Below are positions 1 through 5,008 of a stretch of 5,008 nt of DNA, in pieces; within the stretch, counting starts at the first letter, position 1, and every line of letters starts with the position of its first letter. Source of the DNA: an uncultured bacterium (GTDB taxonomy: Bacteria > Patescibacteriota > Patescibacteriia > UBA1558 > GWA2-36-10); assembly GCA_937870675.1 (NCBI GenBank), contig CALMZN010000003.1:1-5008 (forward strand), given 5' to 3'. Under the pieces are notes generated by a model. That model did no database searches. It had not been told where the DNA came from and was given only the letters and a program-made list of their open reading frames with translations. The position numbers and the translations under genes were made by a program.

Positions 1-2317
1 GAAAAGCCAAGGATTTTTTGTCCTCGCCTATTTCTTTGCCCATAAACACATCAAAAGGATCAATATTTTTGATCAAAGCCGAGGTCTTGTAAATGGTCTC
101 CAAAATATCCTGCCACTGTGCGCGTCTTCCAACCACAATAGCCATATCCCGATTGACACTGGGAAATTTCGGCAAGATTTGAAATTTTTTGCTTTGGCTA
201 AGGTGCTTGATTACATTAGAAAAATCCAAATCCCAAAATCCAACACTTACTTTTTTGTTGGTCGAAGAAAAAAGATCAGTTTGTAAAATGCCAAAAACAC
301 CCATAGTTGTGCCTTCAATAACTATTGCGTAAGCAAATGAAGCATATGGTAACTCCGTGCTTGCAAAGGCCATTTTCAGACCCCAATAATCAGCCAGTGA
401 TTCAAACAAACCTTTTAGCTCAAAGAATACTTTGTCTGGCGCTTGACTAGCCACCTGCACACCAGCCAAATGCTTGGCCTGTTGCGGTAAATATTTCTTG
501 TGCTGTTTATCAGTATAATAATGACTCTTTTCTTTTTTATCAAAAACCCTCTCCAGTTCAAAAATTTTAAAATTATCATACCAGCGCCAATTACTTTGCG
601 CCATGCTCAATAAATTTGGCAACAATGATTTATTCAAATAGGCCTGCTCTGGACTGACAGCATTCTTCACCTTGATATGCGAGCCCATATCAAAATTCAA
701 AATATTGGCCCACGCCTGGTCAGTGAAGGAATAAGAGTACACCTCATCATAGCCCTGCCCAAAAGCCAGCCACTGCTTGATGTCACGCTCGGCCTGCAAG
801 CTGACATCAATAATCGGCTCCTTGACCTCTAGTTTGGGCAATTGCAAAGGAATCTTGTCATAGCCATAAATGCGAGCCACTTCTTCGACAATATCTTCAG
901 GAATAGAAATATCCTTGGTAGCTCGCCAACTAGGTACTTTGATGGTATATTTTCCTTTTTTATTGACTACTTCAAACTGCAATCTTTCTAGTATTTTTTT
1001 TATCTCCGCATTGGGTATGGCCACGCCAAAACGATCATTAATCAATTGTTCACTGACTTCCAAAGTGATTGGAGTAAAAGGATTGTTGTTGACATCTGCT
1101 ACTTCGCTGATTACTTCCGCTTGCGGACAAACTTGCGTCAGCATTTCCACAACTTTATTAAGCGCCAAAATAGTCAATTCTGGATCAAGGGACTTTTCAA
1201 AACGAGTGCTGCTCTCACTGCGCAAATTCAAAAATTGTGAGGCCCGACGTATACTTGAGGCCTTAAAATTGGCCGACTCAATCAATATTTCTGTGGTGTC
1301 TGAACTAATCTCACTATTTTGTCCGCCCATAATGCCGGCAATAGCCAAGTATTTTTTGCCATCACCAATCATCATGACATTTTCTGACAACTTGCGCTTG
1401 ACACCATCCAAGGTGATAAATTTTTCCGCTTTCTTGGCGGCTGTCACCACAATGTTGTGACCACTTACTTGTTTGGCATCAAAAGCATGCAGGGGCTGAC
1501 CCAATTCATACATCACATAATTAGTAATATCCACTACGTTATTTATTGGCCTGACGCCTACTGATTGCAATCTGACTTTCAGCCACCAAGGTGATTCAGC
1601 GACTTTTATATTATTTAATAAAACAGCACTATAGCGATAACAGTCTTTGTTCTGCACACTGACTTTTATTTTACTTTTGTTATTACCTTTGATGGACGCA
1701 TTCTGGTAAGGTGTTAATTTCAATTTATAAATAGCCGCCAGTTCTCTAGCCAAACCATATTGCCCCCAAAGATCTGGTCGATGATTGATGGACTTGTTAT
1801 CAATATCAATGATTACATCATTAAGCTCCAACACCTGACTCAAATCCTGACCGGGCTTACACATAAAATCCGACAAATCCAAAATTTCTTTTTCTGATGA
1901 CTGGCTAAACAAATTGCTAATACCTATCTCTGGGACAGAGACTATCATGCCACGGCTTTCTACTCCTCTAATCTTGACCGGTGTAAGCGCCACCCAATCG
2001 CCTTGGCCATGCCATTTGACGCGACTACCGACAGTGGCCACGGCAACCTGCATGCCCTTGCGCAAATTAATGCCACCGCAGACGATCTGCTCGGTCTTTT
2101 TGCCGATATTCACCTGACAGACCTGCAACAAATCAGCTTGCGGGTGCTTGGCTAGCTCGACTATTTGGCCAACCACAATGCCTTTCAACTGCTCGGCTTG
2201 CTGTTCTATACCCTCTACTTCGACTGTGGACATTGTCAAAGCCAGCCCCAAATCTTTGGTGCTAATGTTACTCGGAAGCTTTAGCCAATTTTTTACCCAA
2301 TTTAAGGAAAGATACAT
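1..2317 (-). CDS. pheT: Phenylalanine--tRNA ligase beta subunit, C-terminus cut by window edge
   Basis: Beta subunit of the alpha2-beta2 phenylalanyl-tRNA synthetase, which charges tRNA-Phe in the cytoplasm; in this family beta binds tRNA and edits mischarged Tyr. The frame is open from the ATG at 2317 to base 1: 772 codons plus one base. Domains in order are: N-terminal MYLSLNWVKNWL; EMAP/OB-fold tRNA-binding domain about 42-155; B3/B4 editing region about 220-390 with GQPLHAFD (273-280) and STRFEKSLDP (370-379); B5 domain about 410-485 with PSWRATKDI and EDIVEEVARIYGYD; catalytic-like core about 500-705; and the FDX-ACB anticodon-binding domain from about 714 (FPSVNRDMAIVV). Family length is near 800, so roughly 40 C-terminal residues lie outside. 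The ATG at 2317 is chosen because an in-frame TAA stands 27 bases upstream and the N-terminus fits the family. No Shine-Dalgarno sequence precedes it. It lies 96 bases after pheS, across an inverted repeat. Identification is secure. Confidence 0.97.
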   Translation of the reverse strand, partial: MYLSLNWVKNWLKLPSNISTKDLGLALTMSTVEVEGIEQQAEQLKGIVVGQIVELAKHPQADLLQVCQVNIGKKTEQIVCGGINLRKGMQVAVATVGSRVKWHGQGDWVALTPVKIRGVESRGMIVSVPEIGISNLFSQSSEKEILDLSDFMCKPGQDLSQVLELNDVIIDIDNKSINHRPDLWGQYGLARELAAIYKLKLTPYQNASIKGNNKSKIKVSVQNKDCYRYSAVLLNNIKVAESPWWLKVRLQSVGVRPINNVVDITNYVMYELGQPLHAFDAKQVSGHNIVVTAAKKAEKFITLDGVKRKLSENVMMIGDGKKYLAIAGIMGGQNSEISSDTTEILIESANFKASSIRRASQFLNLRSESSTRFEKSLDPELTILALNKVVEMLTQVCPQAEVISEVADVNNNPFTPITLEVSEQLINDRFGVAIPNAEIKKILERLQFEVVNKKGKYTIKVPSWRATKDISIPEDIVEEVARIYGYDKIPLQLPKLEVKEPIIDVSLQAERDIKQWLAFGQGYDEVYSYSFTDQAWANILNFDMGSHIKVKNAVSPEQAYLNKSLLPNLLSMAQSNWRWYDNFKIFELERVFDKKEKSHYYTDKQHKKYLPQQAKHLAGVQVASQAPDKVFFELKGLFESLADYWGLKMAFASTELPYASFAYAIVIEGTTMGVFGILQTDLFSSTNKKVSVGFWDLDFSNVIKHLSQSKKFQILPKFPSVNRDMAIVVGRRAQWQDILETIYKTSALIKNIDPFDVFMGKEIGEDKKSLAF

Positions 2318-2324
2318 ATATTTT

Positions 2325-2410
2325 AGTAAAAAGTAAAAAGTTTAAAGTAGAAAAGTTTTTGAAGTGATAATAGCTCGTGGCTTTATACTTTATACTTTCT
2401 ACTTTTAACT
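2325..2410. repeat. Inverted pair of tandem 7-base repeats in the pheS-pheT spacer
   Basis: The left arm holds four 7-base units at 2326-2353 (gtaaaaa, gtaaaaa, gtttaaa, gtagaaa). The right arm holds four complementary-type units at 2381-2408 (ctttata, ctttata, ctttcta, cttttaa). Bases 2325-2353 pair with 2382-2410 at 25 of 29 positions, with mismatches at 2350/2385, 2342/2393, 2336/2399 and 2328/2407. The stem has one G-C pair per seven bases and otherwise A-T pairs. The loop is 28 bases (2354-2381). In the pheS-pheT message the stem would end seven bases before the pheT ATG. It is not GC-rich and has no clean T-tract after it, so it does not look like an intrinsic terminator. It could affect pheT initiation or mRNA stability, or be a dispersed intergenic repeat; function is unknown. 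Confidence 0.8.
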
Positions 2411-2413
2411 TCG

Positions 2414-3421
2414 CTAGAATTGTCTTAAAAATCGTAAATCACCTGATTGCAATAATCGAATATCGTTTATTTTATATTTCATCATCACTAGCCGAGTCAG
2501 ACCAAGTCCAAAAGCAAAACCAGAATACTCTTGTGAGTTAACTCCGCCATTCTCTAAGACCTTGGGGTGCACCAGACCGCAGGGCATCAGCTCTACCCAG
2601 CCCGACTGCTTGCAGACCGGACAACCAAGGCCCTCACAAACCAAGCACTTGATGTCCATTTCAAAACCCGGCTCCACAAAAGGAAAAAAACCCGGACGCA
2701 GACGCACAGTCACTTCAGCTTGAAAAACTGTGGAGAGTAAAGATTTCATCACAGCAATCAAATGACCAATATTTATGTTTTTATCAACCAACAACCCTTC
2801 TAGCTGATAAAAAGTATGGTCATGCGAAGCATCGGTCGATTCATTACGAAACGCTCGACCTGGGAAAATGCCTCGAAATGGCGCGCCGTATTTTTCCAAC
2901 ATACGCACTTGTAGATTGGAAGTGTGCGTACGCAAAACATTATTGTCTTCTAGCCAAAAAGTATCCTGCGTATCACGAGCTGGATGGTCTTCTGGAATAT
3001 TCAAAGCCGTAAAATTATAATATTCTGATTCTAACTCTGGTCCATCAAAAACCACAAAACCCATTTGGGCAAAAGCTTTTTCAATTTCTGCTTGCACCCG
3101 AGTATTAGGATGCAAATGACCGATCTCACGCTTCACACCAGGCATAGTGGGATCAAAGTCCAAATCAGAAGCGCCATCTTGATTGATGCTGTGTTCAAGT
3201 TTATTAAAAATATGAGTCAGCTCTTTTTTTACCTCATTGGCGATTTGACCAATCACTGGACGCTCTTCAGTGGCCACATTTTTTATATCCTTGAGCAAAA
3301 CTGCCAAATCACCTTTGCGACCCAAATATTTATTTTTTAAGTCAGCTAAAATTTGGCTGTCTTTTATTTCTTTGACTTCTTCTTTGGCTTGACTTAATAA
3401 TTTTTTTAATTTAGCTTCCAT
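2414..3421 (-). CDS. pheS: Phenylalanine--tRNA ligase alpha subunit
   Basis: Catalytic alpha subunit of phenylalanyl-tRNA synthetase: it activates Phe with ATP and transfers it to tRNA-Phe. It is complete at 335 residues, normal for bacterial PheS. Residues 1-85 are charged and helical, fitting the N-terminal coiled coil. The class II core follows: HPNTRVQAEIEKAF (104-117, motif 1 region), RTHTS (164-168), motif 2 FPGRAFRNESTDASHDHTFYQLEG (186-209, key residues Arg189, Arg192, Glu194), FPFVEPGFEMD (246-256) and motif 3 GFAFGLGLTRLVM (301-313, Arg310). Ala303 aligns with E. coli Ala294 of the Phe pocket. Four cysteines (259, 262, 267, 270) form CxxC-x4-CxxC, a possible zinc-binding loop seen in some bacterial PheS. 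In motif 3, Thr309 replaces the usual Glu. The gene ends with TAG and is followed by pheT. It starts 36 bases after the membrane-protein gene; there is no Shine-Dalgarno sequence and only weak -10-like AT-rich sequence in the gap, so it probably shares the upstream promoter. Confidence 0.98.
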   Translation of the reverse strand: MEAKLKKLLSQAKEEVKEIKDSQILADLKNKYLGRKGDLAVLLKDIKNVATEERPVIGQIANEVKKELTHIFNKLEHSINQDGASDLDFDPTMPGVKREIGHLHPNTRVQAEIEKAFAQMGFVVFDGPELESEYYNFTALNIPEDHPARDTQDTFWLEDNNVLRTHTSNLQVRMLEKYGAPFRGIFPGRAFRNESTDASHDHTFYQLEGLLVDKNINIGHLIAVMKSLLSTVFQAEVTVRLRPGFFPFVEPGFEMDIKCLVCEGLGCPVCKQSGWVELMPCGLVHPKVLENGGVNSQEYSGFAFGLGLTRLVMMKYKINDIRLLQSGDLRFLRQF

Positions 3422-3457
3422 CCCATTAGAAATTACATTAATTAATCTTAGTATATA

Positions 3458-3859
3458 TTATGATTCAAAATTATCGGCTTGATTATGATTAAATAATAAA
3501 ATTAAAAACTCCAAAATAGCGGCGGCCAAAATTAGTAAGACCATATTCCACCAGGTCAGAATACGTACGGCTTGCAAAATCAGTGTCACTACCAAAACCA
3601 CCGCGACTATAATCGCCTGACGAAATGATTCTCTGACCAAATAACGGGCTATACTGCGCTTGCGCAATAATAATATTCGAGCAAAAAATCCTACAATTGA
3701 TAAAGTGCCGGAAACTGACAAAAACAAAGCCAAGTAAAAAAGAAGGAATATTACCCAATTAGCTTCTTGAGGATCAAAGTTGAAAATAATAGTAAAAAAG
3801 CCCACCCAGGCAATGATGGTGGCCAAACCCATGATCAAACTGTAATTTTTGGCAGTCAT
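3458..3859 (-). CDS. Small four-helix membrane protein of unknown function
   Basis: A 133-residue very hydrophobic protein of unknown function. Four membrane segments are visible: about 7-27, 35-62, 82-99 and 104-123. The acidic loop near 29-32 (DPQE) and the basic stretch RKRSIARYLVRESFR (66-80) predict, by the positive-inside rule, both termini in the cytoplasm with the basic loop inside. There is no cleavable signal peptide, catalytic motif or cysteine pattern. Recognisable landmarks are ESFRQ (77-81), LTWWN (101-105) and a Glu in the last helix (117). From memory, similar hypothetical proteins occur near pheS in Patescibacteria genomes; I cannot confirm this by search. It lies 36 bases before pheS and may head a three-gene unit with pheST. 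The ATG at 3859 directly follows a candidate promoter and lacks a Shine-Dalgarno sequence at normal spacing (an AGGT lies 13 bases upstream). The gene is convincing because of its clean membrane topology and tight fit between neighbours. Confidence 0.88.
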   Translation of the reverse strand: MTAKNYSLIMGLATIIAWVGFFTIIFNFDPQEANWVIFLLFYLALFLSVSGTLSIVGFFARILLLRKRSIARYLVRESFRQAIIVAVVLVVTLILQAVRILTWWNMVLLILAAAILEFLILLFNHNQADNFES

Positions 3860-3866
3860 TTATCTA

Positions 3867-3882
3867 TATTTTACCTAAAATA
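3867..3882. promoter_or_regulatory. 16-base dyad overlapping the -10 element, possible operator
   Basis: The sequence TATTTTACCTAAAATA has perfect 7-base arms (3867-3873 and 3876-3882) around a two-base centre. It covers the candidate -10 box and part of the spacer, the position where a repressor could bind. The two-base centre is too short for an RNA hairpin loop. No regulator gene is nearby, and A/T-only arms can arise by chance. Confidence 0.25.
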
Positions 3883-3896
3883 CCAAGAAAAATCAA
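3868..3896 (-). promoter_or_regulatory. Candidate sigma70-type promoter for the membrane protein-pheS-pheT unit
   Basis: On the minus strand, TTGATT (3896-3891, 4 of 6 to the -35 consensus) is followed by a 17-base spacer and TAAAAT (3873-3868, 5 of 6 to the -10 consensus). Transcription would be expected to begin near 3862-3860, one to three bases before the ATG at 3859, giving an almost leaderless mRNA. It lies in the only gap (41 bases) between the DUF721 stop and the membrane-protein start. AT-rich DNA gives chance matches, so this is a good candidate rather than proof. Confidence 0.5.
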
Positions 3897-3900
3897 TGCG

Positions 3901-4197
3901 TTATTTAAGTAAAATAAGATCACTGATTATCTCTTTTTTTAATAGAATATTAAGACCAGCAATAAAGTCTTTTTCTCTGGTTTCCAAATAAAAAGCCACA
4001 TCTTTATCCAAAACAGCCACCACCAAAGCCGTGCCTTGGACATACACTGCCCGACTCTTGAAACCGGCTTGATCTCCAAACCAATCAAGTAAAAGCTGAT
4101 TGGCGCCATCCACAATAGCTGACTGGAATATTTTTTGTTCCAAGCCACCTTTTTTCAAGCGTTTATTTGCGATCTCTTTGAAACTATGCCAAGGCAT
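3901..4197 (-). CDS. DUF721/DciA-like small protein
   Basis: A 98-residue protein whose pattern fits DUF721, the family that includes DciA, the helicase-loading partner of DnaB in many bacteria. It has an N-terminal basic helix (FKEIANKRLKKGGLEQK, 6-22), a helix ending in LLLDWFGDQAGFKSRAVYV (35-53), a strand pair TALVVAVLDKDVAFYLETR (56-74) matching the family's 'L-V-V-x-s-x-x-W-a-x-E-L' region, and a last helix plus strand (DFIAGLNILLKKEIISDLILL). Tyr70 or Phe69 stands near where many DciA proteins have the Trp. It has no membrane segment. The start at 4197 is the first ATG after an in-frame TAA 10 to 12 bases upstream. It follows the nuclease gene's stop by one base (TAA-T-ATG) with no Shine-Dalgarno sequence, so translation is probably coupled. 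The DNA-metabolism neighbour agrees with a replication or repair role. The assignment is from pattern memory; an unrelated nucleic-acid-binding protein is possible. Confidence 0.6.
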   Translation of the reverse strand: MPWHSFKEIANKRLKKGGLEQKIFQSAIVDGANQLLLDWFGDQAGFKSRAVYVQGTALVVAVLDKDVAFYLETREKDFIAGLNILLKKEIISDLILLK

Positions 4198-4198
4198 A

Positions 4199-5008
4199 TT
4201 ATTTATTTAATTTAGCAAAAGGACAAATCTGACTAAAATCACAAGTAGCGCAAACGTGATTCGGCGTGGCTGTAAAATCAGTAGCCAAAATTTGTTCAAT
4301 GGTGCTTTTGGTCCAATCTTTGACTTTTTCCTTTTCTTTGTCTGTGCCTATAAAAGTGACTGGCTTGTTGGCGCTCAAATAATAATAAGTAAGATTGGCT
4401 ACTTGGCTTTGGAAAATATCTTCAGCCGCTAGTTGATAAAGTAATAATTGTTTTTTTTCATTAAAAGCAACGCTATCTTTGACTCCACCGGTTTTGTAGT
4501 CAACGATATTCCAAGCGCCATCAGCATTGGTATCAATGCGGTCTATCACTCCTCGGACAGTATAGTTATCTATTTTCAAATTAAAACCTTTTTCCAAAAA
4601 TAGAGCTTGTGGCCAGTGGCCAGTATGGAGTTGAAAATATTCTTCCAAAATTCTCTGGCCTTCTATTTTATATTTTTCTTCTTCGGCTTTTGAATCAAAC
4701 CACTCATCAATCCATGATTGCTCATAAATTTCTAATAATTCTTTAAGCGTTGGCTCCTGAACTTTTTTTTCTTTATTAAATAAATCTGCTTGCGTGTTAC
4801 TGCGACGCTCGACTATCAATTCAAAAAGTTTCTGCAGGGTACTGTGCATTGTTTTGCCAAAACTAAAGTGGGCATTGCCAAAACTAGGAATCTTGGCAAT
4901 ATAAGCATAAAAATATTGCCGTGGACAATTATCATAAGCCGTCAGCTGAGAAAAAGAAAAGGTCTTGGGTGTTGGATATTTTACCTGGCTTACAACTGTT
5001 GATACTTT
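4199..5008 (-). CDS. RecB-family PD-(D/E)XK nuclease domain, likely C-terminus of a UvrD-like helicase-nuclease; N-terminus outside window
   Basis: The frame is open from the right edge (5008) to TAA at 4199, 269 visible residues, so this is the C-terminal part of a longer protein. The Met at 4849 is internal: the 53 residues before it continue the domain. Numbering from 5008, FSFSQLTAYDNCPRQYFYAYI (17-37) is the typical entry of a RecB-type nuclease following a helicase. Then come FSFGKTMHSTLQ with His55, Glu139 (FLEKGF), GVIDRIDT with Asp156, DYKTG with Asp170 and Lys172, and QLLLY (Gln187, Tyr191): a complete PD-(D/E)XK active site. Cys28 with Cys253, Cys256 and Cys262 (C ... CxxCx5C) matches the 4Fe-4S pattern of AddB/Cas4-like nucleases. 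In the family such proteins process DNA ends. It is followed after one base by the DUF721 gene. The nuclease call is strong; fusion to a UvrD/PcrA-type helicase is inferred because the visible part starts mid-protein and resembles known helicase C-termini. A free-standing nuclease or AddB-like protein is the alternative. Confidence 0.88.
   Translation of the reverse strand, partial: KVSTVVSQVKYPTPKTFSFSQLTAYDNCPRQYFYAYIAKIPSFGNAHFSFGKTMHSTLQKLFELIVERRSNTQADLFNKEKKVQEPTLKELLEIYEQSWIDEWFDSKAEEEKYKIEGQRILEEYFQLHTGHWPQALFLEKGFNLKIDNYTVRGVIDRIDTNADGAWNIVDYKTGGVKDSVAFNEKKQLLLYQLAAEDIFQSQVANLTYYYLSANKPVTFIGTDKEKEKVKDWTKSTIEQILATDFTATPNHVCATCDFSQICPFAKLNK

Noticed and set aside
870..1460. Plus-strand open frame of 196 codons
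   Set aside because: It lies wholly antisense to pheT, which is an intact, well-conserved frame here. The translation has no recognisable domain.
1914..2336. Two short plus-strand frames (1914-2117 and 2148-2336)
   Set aside because: Antisense to the tRNA-binding domain of pheT; low-complexity translations and no family resemblance.
2325..2410. Intrinsic terminator between pheS and pheT
   Set aside because: The stem is A-T rich, with a 28-base loop and no uninterrupted T-tract downstream; termination here would also cut off pheT.
2325..2410. CRISPR array
   Set aside because: The units are 7 bases, tandem and without unique spacers, and no cas gene is present. The Cas4-like cysteine pattern at 4199-5008 belongs to a RecB-type nuclease domain.
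3065..3340. Plus-strand open frame of 91 codons
   Set aside because: Antisense to the N-terminal half of pheS, whose reading is certain.
3422..3457. T-box, leader peptide or strong promoter before pheS
   Set aside because: The 36-base gap is too short for a T-box and has no Phe-rich leader frame. AT-rich hexamers such as TATACT have no matching -35 at 16-18 bases.
3489..3758. Minus-strand alternative frame of 89 codons
   Set aside because: Overlaps the four-helix membrane protein in another frame; the membrane frame has clean topology and proper ends.
3767..3991. Plus-strand frame spanning the gap between the membrane-protein and DUF721 genes
   Set aside because: It overlaps both genes antisense, and its sequence has no plausible product.
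4790..5002. Plus-strand frame of 70 codons at the right end
   Set aside because: Antisense to the nuclease domain, which continues open to the edge.

Overview
All genes in this window lie on the minus strand, so transcription runs from position 5008 down to 1. In that order they are: (1) the C-terminal part of a RecB/UvrD-type protein with a PD-(D/E)XK nuclease domain, 5008-4199, cut by the right edge; (2) a 98-residue DUF721/DciA-like protein, 4197-3901; (3) a 133-residue four-helix membrane protein of unknown function, 3859-3458; (4) pheS, 3421-2414; (5) pheT, 2317-1, cut by the left edge. The long pheT frame has no stop codon inside the window. I translated it by hand: 772 complete codons run from its ATG to the window edge. 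There are no RNA genes, mobile elements or CRISPR arrays. Plus-strand frames are antisense shadows of these genes.

The organism is an AT-rich bacterium. The tightly packed genes, the absence of Shine-Dalgarno sequences before all four visible starts, the PheS C-terminus (GLGLTR ... SGDLRFLRQF), the PheT segment NKSINHRPDLWGQYG and the small membrane protein before pheS all resemble Patescibacteria (Candidate Phyla Radiation), perhaps a Parcubacteria-group lineage. This placement is inference from remembered family patterns, not from a search. The genes read through under the standard bacterial code. No in-frame TGA was found in pheT or in the other genes, and the stops seen are TAA and TAG.

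The layout suggests two transcription units. The first is a DNA-repair or replication pair: helicase-nuclease followed by DUF721, separated by one base. The second is membrane protein-pheS-pheT. It may start from a good sigma70-like promoter at 3868-3896, placed so close to the ATG that the message would be nearly leaderless. PheS and PheT together form the alpha2-beta2 phenylalanyl-tRNA synthetase.

The most unusual DNA structure is in the 96-base pheS-pheT spacer. Two arrays of four 7-base repeats face each other as an inverted repeat (25 of 29 positions pair), ending seven bases before the pheT start codon. I found no clearly new biological system. The rest is core housekeeping with a few lineage-type oddities.
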